Assembly (NCBI RefSeq): GCF_010998615.1
Contig: NZ_JAAEAH010000002.1
Span: 124,001-188,000, forward strand
DNA length: 64,000 bases
Direction of reading: 5' to 3'
Origin: Myxococcus sp. CA023
Lineage (GTDB): Bacteria > Myxococcota > Myxococcia > Myxococcales > Myxococcaceae
The position numbers and the translations under genes are program-made. The notes under the pieces are model-generated. The model saw nothing but the letters and a program-made list of their open reading frames with translations, made no database searches and was not told where the DNA came from. Of the stretch, positions 55,754 through 63,047 are shown piece after piece; position 1 is the stretch's first letter; each line of letters begins with the position of its first letter.

Positions 55754-57379
55754 TCAAGACTGCTCGGACGCGCCAGCGGCCTCGTCCGCGTCCTCAAGTT
55801 CCGCGGCCTCGCCCCCCTTGCCCTGGTAGCTGGCCAGCGCCACCAGCGCGAGGTCGCGGGCCGCGCGCCACCGCTCGGGCCCCAGCAGCGGGAGGATGTC
55901 CCGCCAATGCTCCTGGAGCTCACGGTTGGTGCCCGCGCGGCTCCACAGGTCCGCGAGCGCCGCGCGCACCTGCTCCGGCGTCTTGGCCCCCGCGAAGCTC
56001 AGCCGCAAACGCTCACGCTCACCCTTGAGCCGGTTGGAGCGCGTGGCCGGGGCGCTCTCCTTCGTGTCCGCATAGATGCTCTTGAACCGGCTCCGGAGCG
56101 CGAGGTGAACGCTCTGAACGAGCCACTGCTCGGCCTCTCCCAGGTACGGATGCATGGCGATGAGTCCCTTCCTTTCGTGCCACAGCAGCGCGCCCAGGTT
56201 GTCCCGGTCGCGATAGTCGTGAATGAAGCGGCCCTCCGCCGTCGTCGCGGTGGCGAAGCCCGCGTACCAGGGGCGTGAAGCCGCGAGGTTCTCCGTGATG
56301 AAGGCGCGCAGCGCGCTGGTCGCGATGAAGTAGCTCGCCTCGCCCTTCGCCTTGCCCTCCGGCTTGCGGACTCGCAGCGTGTGCGGCAGGGCGGCGGCGG
56401 CGGCCTCGTAGCGGTCCAGGACCTCCTCGCGCACGGCGTCCTGCCGCACCACCGCGCCGCGAATCTTCTGCTGCGCGTTCCACGGCATCTGCCGCAGCGC
56501 CACGGCCTCGGTGGTCCCCAGCACGTCCCCCAGCCGCTTCTTCCCCGCCTCCTGCGCCATCACCAACTGAGCCGCGAGCACCGCGTCCGACGCCCCCGCC
56601 ACCGCAACGTCACGCAGCCGCTTGGGTGTCAGCCCAGGGCGCAGCTCCGCGAAGCGGACCAGGTTCGTGGGCGCCAGCGCCACGAAGGCCCCGCCCCGGA
56701 GCTGCGGCAGCTTGTAGGAGACACACCCCACCAGCGCGAAGCACGCGCAGAGCGCCTCCGCCGCCGTGTACTCCACCTTGGTGACGCGCACACCGATGTG
56801 CCGCTCCGCGGCGCCCGGATAGGCCCAGCTCGCCAACGACGTCGCCCCCGCCTCCAACGCCTCGAGCACGCTCTGCCAGGCCGTCTGGTGGACGAATGAG
56901 TCGTAGCCCTGGGACTCGACGATAACGGGCTGCGCGTCCACCTCGAAGGTGACGCGCCTTCGCGCTCCTCCCTGCGTCGACTTGCCATGCTGGAGGAACG
57001 TCACCTTGAGCGCGTCGTGGAGCGCGGCGGCCAGCTCGGGCGGTGGCTCCGGCGCTCCGGGCGAACGCGTGCCCGGCAGGTCGATGAAGCCCTGCTTCAC
57101 CTGGAATGACGCGCCGAACAGCGCTCGGAGCGTGGCCGCCGGTGCCTCGCCGCCCCAGTCCAGGTGGATGGCTTCCCGCTCCACCGTCGCCATCCCGGGC
57201 CCCAGCCGCACCGGAGAGGGCCACGGCGCGGCGGGTGAAGCGCTCCCGAGGATGGCGCGGAGCGATGCCGCCAACCCGCCCGCGCCCGCGCGCAGCAGCG
57301 GCGTCATCCCCGGTGCGTACAACCGGATGGAGAGCGGAGCGGGCAAGTCCTTCTTCCGTGGGCTCACGGCTTTCGCCAT
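55754..57379 (-). CDS. devT: Cas8, DevT / Csx13 (MYXAN) type
   Basis: 541 residues; ATG 57379 follows GAGGTGCG and lies inside the cas3 3' end. LSIRLYAPGMTPLLRAGAGGLAASL opens the Csx13/Cmx1 N-terminal domain; the C-terminal half includes FIATSALRAFITENLAASRPWYAGFA and GALLWHERKGLIAMHPYLGE, as in DevT. Large subunit of a Cascade complex: PAM reading and Cas3 recruitment. In M. xanthus DevT stimulates FruA production and timely aggregation. Identity rests on the whole operon plus these blocks. Confidence 0.93.
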   Translation of the reverse strand: MAKAVSPRKKDLPAPLSIRLYAPGMTPLLRAGAGGLAASLRAILGSASPAAPWPSPVRLGPGMATVEREAIHLDWGGEAPAATLRALFGASFQVKQGFIDLPGTRSPGAPEPPPELAAALHDALKVTFLQHGKSTQGGARRRVTFEVDAQPVIVESQGYDSFVHQTAWQSVLEALEAGATSLASWAYPGAAERHIGVRVTKVEYTAAEALCACFALVGCVSYKLPQLRGGAFVALAPTNLVRFAELRPGLTPKRLRDVAVAGASDAVLAAQLVMAQEAGKKRLGDVLGTTEAVALRQMPWNAQQKIRGAVVRQDAVREEVLDRYEAAAAALPHTLRVRKPEGKAKGEASYFIATSALRAFITENLAASRPWYAGFATATTAEGRFIHDYRDRDNLGALLWHERKGLIAMHPYLGEAEQWLVQSVHLALRSRFKSIYADTKESAPATRSNRLKGERERLRLSFAGAKTPEQVRAALADLWSRAGTNRELQEHWRDILPLLGPERWRAARDLALVALASYQGKGGEAAELEDADEAAGASEQS

Positions 57380-59604
57380 CGCGCACCTCGCAGGCCGTCG
57401 TAGTCCAGCGCGTTCGCTGGAGGGATGGGGTATGGCAGCCGGCCCGCACGGGGCCATTCACGCCACTTGAAGGACTCGGGTGGCAGGTTCATGGGCAGGG
57501 TGACCTGGTGAGCGCTCACCGCTCCGTCCAGGACGGCGCGGACGTCCTCCTCCAGGAGGACCGTGAGGCTGGGGCTTCCGTCGCGGCACGGAGCGGGCCA
57601 GGTGTCGAAGCGTCCATCCAGCCAGGTGCTGGACTGCCGCCGCGGCGCATCCGCCATCCCGGGCGTCACCCATGCGTTCACCAGGTCCCGCTGGCTCAGC
57701 GGCCCCGTTCCCAGCCGCTCCAACCATGCGCGCGCGTCGCGCAGGTCCGGCGCGGCGTAGGGCGGCCCATCGAAGGGGAGCACCACGAACGGCCGCACGG
57801 GGACGGGCCGCTCCGGAGTGCTGCGGCGGTTGAGCCGCCCCAAGCGCTGGATGAGCGCCGGGATGGGCGCCAGGTCCGTGACGAGCAGGTCCGCTGACAG
57901 GTCCAGGCTCATCTCCGCGACCTGCGTCGTCGACGCGAACGCCGCTCGGCCCTCGGTGGCGAAGGCCCCGATGACGTCACCATGGCGATGGACGCGGTCC
58001 TCGTAACGAAAGCGGCTGTGGTACAGCAGCGCGCGCGCGCCGTGCGACGTGCCGGCCTCGGCGGTCCGCATGCAGCGCTCTACCGTGTTGCTGACCCACA
58101 GCACCTTGCCGTGGTCCCGCAGACACTCCGCCACTAGGGACCACGGCTCCGCGACATCCAGCCGCTGGTAGCGCGGCAGTGTCTCCAGGTCCTCCGATCC
58201 TTCGACTTCCGCGAGGCTCCGGCCATGAACGCGCGCGCACACGCCGCGCAACGCGGCGAGCCGCGTAGCGGGCAGGCTGGCGGTCATCAGCAACGCGGGG
58301 ATTCCCGGCAGGGCTTCCAGGAAGCGCAGCAGGCAGCCGAAGAGCCGGTCGTCGTAGGCGTGGACTTCGTCGAAGACGACGCAGGCGGCGCAGAGCGCGG
58401 GCCAGGCATAGAGCCCCTGCCGCTGACTCTGGACGAGCCCGAGCACCGTGTCGGCCGTGCAGCTCATCGCGTCCACGCCCCAGGAGCGGAGCGCGTCGAG
58501 CCGGTCCTGGTCGCGGGAGCCCGTCCCCGGCGCAGCGCCGTCGCGGAGTCCGAAGATGTCGAAGTCCACCTCCGCGCGAGAGTGCTGCAACCGGGCATCC
58601 ACGTCCGCGCCGTGGATGTAGTGCCGGAAGCCCTCCGTCGCCGTGCCCATCGTGGGATACGTGAGCCACAGCGGACGGCCGGGGTGCTGTCTGGCGGCCC
58701 AGAGGTACGCAGCGGCCGTCTTGCCGCTGCCACAGCCGGCACGGACCAGGGTCAGCGGCGCGGCACTGTGAGCCACCTCCTCCTGAAACGGTCGCGGTGT
58801 GCGTCCCGCGAGGCGGCGCTCGACCACGGCGTGCAGGGCCTCGGCGGGATGGGGCGCCGTGAGCTGACGATCCACCCAGTCCTGCTTCTCCCCGCTCCGG
58901 GGAAGCGCCGAGCCCGCGACGTCCGCCGCGAGCACCAACGCCTTGCACACTGCCAGGAGCCGCGCGTCCACGGAGCCGGCGGGCACGGTCCGCTCGAAGT
59001 CGTCCTGCCACGACTGGAGCGGGTCGCGCGGGTGCTCCTTCCGCGTGGCACGAAGCACGATGGGCGCGGTGAACAGTGGCGGAGCGGACAGCGCCAGCTC
59101 CTCGGCGATGCGCCCCAGCGTCCGGGCGAAGTCTTCATGCTGGACCCGCAACTCCAGCGACAGCCCCGCTCCGGTGCCGTCGGGCGCGAAGGCCTCTGTC
59201 TGGAACTTGCGGTGGTGTGCGGCCACGCAGACCAGCGCCAGGCACAGGTCCAGCTCGCTCACGTCCCGCAGGAGCCATGCGGAGAGCGGCTGCCCTGGCC
59301 AGCAGAGCCACAGCGAGAGCGCTTCGTGGCGGACAAGCTGCGGCGCGTCGCGCTGGCGGCGCAGCATGGATTGGAAGTGCTCGCTGCACTTGCCCAGGTC
59401 ATGAAGCGCGGCGGCCAGCAGGACGATGCGCCGCAGCCGGGGCTCCAACGCCGGGTCCAGGCCCGCGGCCAGGAGCGACGCGCGCCCACGGTGCTCCAGG
59501 AGCCGACGTGCGGCCGACAGCACCAGGGCGGTGTGTCCCAGCAGCGTGGCCTCGCCCTCGGGTCTGTCGGGCGTGGCCGTGCTCTTGGCCAGCAGCCGCT
59601 TCAC
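57364..59604 (-). CDS. cas3: Cas3 HD nuclease-helicase
   Basis: 746 residues from GTG 59604, which overlaps the cas6 stop (GTGA) and has GGGAAGG upstream. N-terminal HD nuclease: His24, His68-Asp69 (ALHDLGK), His93, His130-His131, Asp228. Superfamily 2 helicase: Walker A GCGSGKT (290-296), DEVH (412-415), motif III MTASLP, motif VI QRLGRLNRR. All residues for ssDNA cleavage and unwinding appear intact, so interference should be possible. It is the signature of a type I system. Confidence 0.97.
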   Translation of the reverse strand: MKRLLAKSTATPDRPEGEATLLGHTALVLSAARRLLEHRGRASLLAAGLDPALEPRLRRIVLLAAALHDLGKCSEHFQSMLRRQRDAPQLVRHEALSLWLCWPGQPLSAWLLRDVSELDLCLALVCVAAHHRKFQTEAFAPDGTGAGLSLELRVQHEDFARTLGRIAEELALSAPPLFTAPIVLRATRKEHPRDPLQSWQDDFERTVPAGSVDARLLAVCKALVLAADVAGSALPRSGEKQDWVDRQLTAPHPAEALHAVVERRLAGRTPRPFQEEVAHSAAPLTLVRAGCGSGKTAAAYLWAARQHPGRPLWLTYPTMGTATEGFRHYIHGADVDARLQHSRAEVDFDIFGLRDGAAPGTGSRDQDRLDALRSWGVDAMSCTADTVLGLVQSQRQGLYAWPALCAACVVFDEVHAYDDRLFGCLLRFLEALPGIPALLMTASLPATRLAALRGVCARVHGRSLAEVEGSEDLETLPRYQRLDVAEPWSLVAECLRDHGKVLWVSNTVERCMRTAEAGTSHGARALLYHSRFRYEDRVHRHGDVIGAFATEGRAAFASTTQVAEMSLDLSADLLVTDLAPIPALIQRLGRLNRRSTPERPVPVRPFVVLPFDGPPYAAPDLRDARAWLERLGTGPLSQRDLVNAWVTPGMADAPRRQSSTWLDGRFDTWPAPCRDGSPSLTVLLEEDVRAVLDGAVSAHQVTLPMNLPPESFKWREWPRAGRLPYPIPPANALDYDGLRGARWRKP

Positions 59605-60212
59605 GCGGCCTTCCCATGGGACTGGACACGCGCCGCCCGGCCGGGCGGGAGGAAGAGGCCACATCCCATGTGACGGCGGCCTCCCAGTCCCTGCTCCTGC
59701 ACGCGCAGCGAGTGCTCAGCCGACAAGCCATGGAGTTCGAGCGCGAAGCCCACGACCTTCTTGCCAGCGATGCGCACGATGCGCCGGCGCCCCACCTTCG
59801 CCGTGGCCTGGACACCAAGCGCCTCCAGTGCCCGGGAGACAGCCACGATGAACGAGGACTCATCCATCGCGTGCTTGAAGGTGACCAGCCGCGCGGACAG
59901 CGAGGGCACGGGCTCTAGCGCATGGAGCGAGGGCGCGCCCAGGGACAGGCGTCTCCCCGCGACCTCCAGCGGCGCGCTCACGAGCGGCAGCAGCGTGGCC
60001 ACGGCTTCGATTGGGCACCGCAGGCGCATCGTGCCTCGCCCCAGGTAGAGCAACTCCCGCGTGTTGCTCGCGCCTCGGAGCGAGAACACGCCCATGTCCG
60101 TGCGTTCATGCAGTGCGGGAATGTGGAGGGAGAGCGCGGAGAACAGGAGATAGGCGTGGTCGAGCGGCACCGGACCGCCTTGCACGGGGAACAGCAGGTC
60201 AATGGCAGGCAT
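59601..60212 (-). CDS. cas6: Cas6 crRNA-processing endonuclease, MYXAN type
   Basis: 203 residues. Begins IDLLFPVQGGPVPLDHAYLLFSALS; a pair of RAMP folds with a Gly-rich loop near the C-terminus (GLGGRRHMGCGLFLP, 175-189), typical of Cmx6/TIGR02807. It cleaves pre-crRNA on the 3' side of the repeat stem. His29-30 or His114 could be catalytic. It starts 87 bp after the SAVED gene and overlaps cas3. Confidence 0.93.
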   Translation of the reverse strand: MPAIDLLFPVQGGPVPLDHAYLLFSALSLHIPALHERTDMGVFSLRGASNTRELLYLGRGTMRLRCPIEAVATLLPLVSAPLEVAGRRLSLGAPSLHALEPVPSLSARLVTFKHAMDESSFIVAVSRALEALGVQATAKVGRRRIVRIAGKKVVGFALELHGLSAEHSLRVQEQGLGGRRHMGCGLFLPPGRAARVQSHGKAA

Positions 60213-60250
60213 GTGAGGGACCTTTCCGGAGCGGCGTCATGAAGCGAGGT

Positions 60251-60270
60251 GTGCTGAACGCGGTACGAAA
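60251..60270 (-). repeat. Degenerate CRISPR-repeat-like element before cas6
   Basis: In the 87-bp gap between the SAVED gene and cas6 the plus strand reads GTGCTGAACGCGGTACGAAA. It equals the start of the array repeat at 10 of the first 11 and 14 of 20 positions. In the transcribed orientation it would carry the handle TTCAGCAC (TTGAGCAC in the array). The repeat's stem is not preserved. May be chance, or a decayed or regulatory repeat. Confidence 0.35.
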
Positions 60271-60299
60271 CGTGCGGGCGGATATCGGCGGCATGGCGT

Positions 60300-61769
60300 T
60301 CACCCCGTCTGCAACGTGAGCGCGGGCGCGTACCCACCTGAGCCGGTGCGCTCGTAGGCCACGACCGGGCCCACGGCGTTGAGCCGCTGGCCCAGGAACA
60401 GGCAGCACGCAGCGGGGGCATAGAGGATGAGATGTGTGACCGCCGTGCGCAGCTCGTTGCGCGCGCGCCGGAGCTGTTCGCGCGCCTGGACGGCGAACGC
60501 CACCGCGTCCGCATCCGAGCCAACGGCGCCGTCGTGGGGCCCGTCCTCCGGCTCCAGGTAGAGCACGGCGCGGAAGTGCCCTGGCCGCTCTGCCAGGAAG
60601 CGCCCCACGTCCGCGCGAGCATCCCCGGTCATCTGGAACACCACCAGCAGCCCCGCAGCGTCCGAGTCGCCCTCGTGCCCCGTGACACGCAGTCGGCGCG
60701 GAGACGGCTTCGCGTCCGAGCACCACAAGAAGGTCTCTCCCCGCGTGGGCTGCTCGACGCGGAAGCGGTAGCCGCCCACCTCCGGGAAGTGGAAGCCCAC
60801 CGCCAGCACCGTGCTCAGCGGCAGCTTGCCCCGCAGGTCAATCAACGCACCGTCAGGCCGCCTCGATAGCCGCTGTCGCACAGCCAGCAGCGAAGGCAGC
60901 AGCACGTCCCGCCACACCGCTTCCGACGGCACCGCCCGCGTGTCGCGGTCAAAATGAGGCGTCCAGTCCAGCTCCTCGGTGGGTGGCTGCTCCCACTCAC
61001 GTCGCACCCACCCATGAATCCAGAGGCTCACGGCGGGCGCGTCCTCCCGTGAGGCCAGCAGTCCCCACGCGCGAATGGCCCCCCGCAGCGACTCCGGGGT
61101 GACGTGCTTCCTGCCGCCGCCGACCTCAATCCACTCCCGAAGCCCGTCCACCGCGATGGCGCGCGGCTGCCGTCCCATGCGCAGGCCAAGCCGCCCCATC
61201 CGGTCATCCACCTGCTCTTCCAAGTCGGCGATGCCGCCCACGCCGAGCCGCAAGCGCAAGTCCTTGCAGAACGCCCGCAGCATCTCAGCCGATACACCGA
61301 GCCGTTGTTCCCACTCCGCCCAGTGTTTCTTCAGGGCGCCTCGTGGCGGCTGCTCGAAGAACGCCTCGGTGAAGCAGTGGTCCCGGCCATGCAGATAGCG
61401 GCCCAGGTCCGCCGCCGACGCCCAGTTGCTCAACAGCCAGATTTCGACGGGCCCCAGGGGCCGCAGCACCAACCAACTCTCCAGCAACTTCCGCAGCAGG
61501 GAGCGACCCACCCGAGGCGGCGTCACCAGCCCCGCCAGGGAGTAGCTATCCCGGTGGTCGACGTGCCACTTCACCTGCATGTATCGACTGGCCACACCCG
61601 CGCCGGGCCGGGCGTGCAGCGTCACGTCATCCGCCGAGCCCGCCGCCGGGTGCTCGACGTAGCCGTAAGAGAAGGGACTGCCCGCGTCGAGCAGCCGGAG
61701 CAGCTCGTACCAGCTCAGCAAGTGCTGATAGCGATCGCCCTCCAGGCGAGACGCGCTCTGCTCTCCCAT
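60300..61769 (-). CDS. Cap4-like nuclease-SAVED effector at the head of the cas operon
   Basis: 489 residues; ATG with GAGGGAG upstream. Residues 1-150 form a predicted PD-(D/E)XK nuclease: GDRYQHLLSWYELLRLL, Glu39, Asp47-Asp48 (AGSADDVTL), Gln65-x-Lys67 (MQVKWHV). This is the DUF4297/Cap4 dsDNA endonuclease layout. Residues about 255-489 match SAVED: LIDLRGKLPLSTVLAVGFHF, FRVEQPTRGETFLWCSD, LLVVFQMTGDARADVGRFL, and the terminal HLILYAPAACCLFLGQRLN, VVAYERTGSGGYAPALTLQ. SAVED domains bind cyclic oligonucleotides (CBASS, type III CRISPR). No cyclase gene or Cas10 is in the window. Same strand as, and 87 bp before, cas6; M. xanthus dev may have a homologue here. Confidence 0.85.
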   Translation of the reverse strand: MGEQSASRLEGDRYQHLLSWYELLRLLDAGSPFSYGYVEHPAAGSADDVTLHARPGAGVASRYMQVKWHVDHRDSYSLAGLVTPPRVGRSLLRKLLESWLVLRPLGPVEIWLLSNWASAADLGRYLHGRDHCFTEAFFEQPPRGALKKHWAEWEQRLGVSAEMLRAFCKDLRLRLGVGGIADLEEQVDDRMGRLGLRMGRQPRAIAVDGLREWIEVGGGRKHVTPESLRGAIRAWGLLASREDAPAVSLWIHGWVRREWEQPPTEELDWTPHFDRDTRAVPSEAVWRDVLLPSLLAVRQRLSRRPDGALIDLRGKLPLSTVLAVGFHFPEVGGYRFRVEQPTRGETFLWCSDAKPSPRRLRVTGHEGDSDAAGLLVVFQMTGDARADVGRFLAERPGHFRAVLYLEPEDGPHDGAVGSDADAVAFAVQAREQLRRARNELRTAVTHLILYAPAACCLFLGQRLNAVGPVVAYERTGSGGYAPALTLQTG

Positions 61770-61929
61770 GACGCTCCCTCATAGCGACGCCAGGGACGGC
61801 GGTGGATACCTCCCCAGGGGTATGGAATGCGGCGCTCGAAAAGGAAGACGCCAACGCGCGGGGCAACCCATCGCGGGCCCGGTGATTTTTCTTCCGGCGC
61901 GCGGCGGGAGTGCTCCCGACGACCGCTGA

Positions 61930-62067
61930 ACGTCCTGCGCGAATCTGACTACCTTTCAGGTAGACATCGCCCATTCCGAGGTGCCAGACGGAGGCGCGTT
62001 CTTCCTCGAAGAAGGCGGGACATTCGCGCTCGTCCAAGCGTCCCGCCGTGTCATCCCCATCGAGTAG
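61930..62067 (+). pseudogene. Coding-like fragment in the divergent region
   Basis: The plus strand is open for 45 codons and reads FQVDIAHSEVPDGGAFFLEE then GGTFALVQASRRVIPIE and stop, with no usable start codon before the first GTG at mid-length. Third-position GC is about 74%, lower than in real genes here. It may be the tail of a decayed gene. Confidence 0.3.
61949..61963. promoter_or_regulatory. Inverted repeat upstream of the cas operon
   Basis: CTACCT-TTC-AGGTAG, perfect 6-bp arms, about 180 bp before the SAVED start codon. Possible operator. Confidence 0.35.
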
Positions 62068-62093
62068 CTTAGAACCCTGGAGGTTGCCCCTGC

Positions 62094-63017
62094 GTGTTCC
62101 CCCCTGGCTCGTTGGTGATGACGGCGGTGGTGCTCCTGCTGGGCACGGCGGCGCTGGCCCAGACTCCGGACACGAAGCGTTGGCGGCGTATCGAACGGGC
62201 CGTGGTCCTGAGCGCAGGCGCGGGTGAGCCCGTCCAGCGACTCCGGCTGGCGCCCGGCGTCGTGACGACGGTGCTGCTCGACTCGGACGCTGTAATGGAA
62301 AGTGATCTGCCCGATGCCCTACGCGGGCTGTTCACCCGGCTGGACGTCACGGAGACGCATCTGCTGCTCCAGCCCGCCGTCGCGATGCCCGCACGGGGCG
62401 TTCCGCCACTGGTGCTGCGATTCACGGACGCGGCCGCGCCACAACGGCTCGTCCTGGAGCTGACCACCGAGGGCAGCGTGGTGGACTCGGTCGTCGACGT
62501 CCGGCGCCACCCCGCCGCCGTGGCGCAACTGGAAGCCGAGCTGGTGGCACTGCGTGAGCGCAACGCACTGCTGGAGGCCCGGCTGGCCACGGCTCGCCGG
62601 CCGCTGCCACAACCGGGGCTCGCGAACGCAGTCCTCTCCGGCGCCATCGGCCCCACGGGAGTTCTCGTCAAGTGGATGGGTGACCGACCCAGTGAGACGG
62701 GGCTCAAGGTCCAGCAACTCGGCAGCTATCGCTCCGGCTCGTGGCTGACGCTCGCCGTGAAGCTGGAGAACCCACTGGGCGAAGCCCCCTGGCAACCGGG
62801 CATCGCGCGGCTGACACACCTGGACTCGGACGGGCGCTCAACAGGCGAGACGATGGAACTGCCCCTGTTGTTGCAGGAACCGCGTCTGTTGCCTGGCCAG
62901 AGCGCGGTCGCCGTCGTGCAATGGCCCGCCCCCACACGCCCGCCGCCCGCCTACGCGCTGGAGATTTGGGACACGGGCCGGCGCCGCGGCGCGAGATGGG
63001 CGCGGCTGAAACCGTAG
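62094..63017 (+). CDS. DUF2381 (TIGR02268) family protein
   Basis: 307 residues; GTG start with GGAGG upstream. Signal peptide (VMTAVVLLLGTAALAQ). RIERAVVLSAGAGEPVQRLRLAPGVVTTVLLDSD, a coiled-coil stretch (VAQLEAELVALRERNALLEARL) and LTLAVKLENPLGEAPWQPG are typical of DUF2381, a Myxococcales paralogous family that is commonly followed by a Ser/Thr kinase gene, as here. Probably a periplasmic partner or sensor; biochemistry unknown. Confidence 0.85.
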   Translation: MFPPGSLVMTAVVLLLGTAALAQTPDTKRWRRIERAVVLSAGAGEPVQRLRLAPGVVTTVLLDSDAVMESDLPDALRGLFTRLDVTETHLLLQPAVAMPARGVPPLVLRFTDAAAPQRLVLELTTEGSVVDSVVDVRRHPAAVAQLEAELVALRERNALLEARLATARRPLPQPGLANAVLSGAIGPTGVLVKWMGDRPSETGLKVQQLGSYRSGSWLTLAVKLENPLGEAPWQPGIARLTHLDSDGRSTGETMELPLLLQEPRLLPGQSAVAVVQWPAPTRPPPAYALEIWDTGRRRGARWARLKP

Positions 63018-63047
63018 ACGTGCGCGACAGCCTCGAAGGAATCCGTC

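Larger units (their letters stand above)
61770..62093. promoter_or_regulatory. Divergent promoter region of the cas operon and DUF2381 gene
   Basis: 324 bp between divergent genes. It must hold the leftward promoter of the SAVED-cas operon (in M. xanthus dev is switched on by FruA and MrpC) and the rightward DUF2381-kinase promoter. It contains the inverted repeat at 61949-61963 and a coding-like plus-strand stretch, listed separately. No devI-like small gene was identified. Confidence 0.55.

Noticed and set aside
60300-61769. SAVED gene as part of an ordinary CBASS operon
   Set aside because: No CD-NTase, Cap2/Cap3 or HORMA gene is next to it; its neighbours are cas genes on one side and a divergent DUF2381 gene on the other.
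61627-62037. 136-residue minus-strand ORF overlapping the SAVED start, considered as a devI-like gene
   Set aside because: TTG start without ribosome site, runs out of phase into the SAVED gene, and composition is Arg/Ala-rich in the overlapping part.
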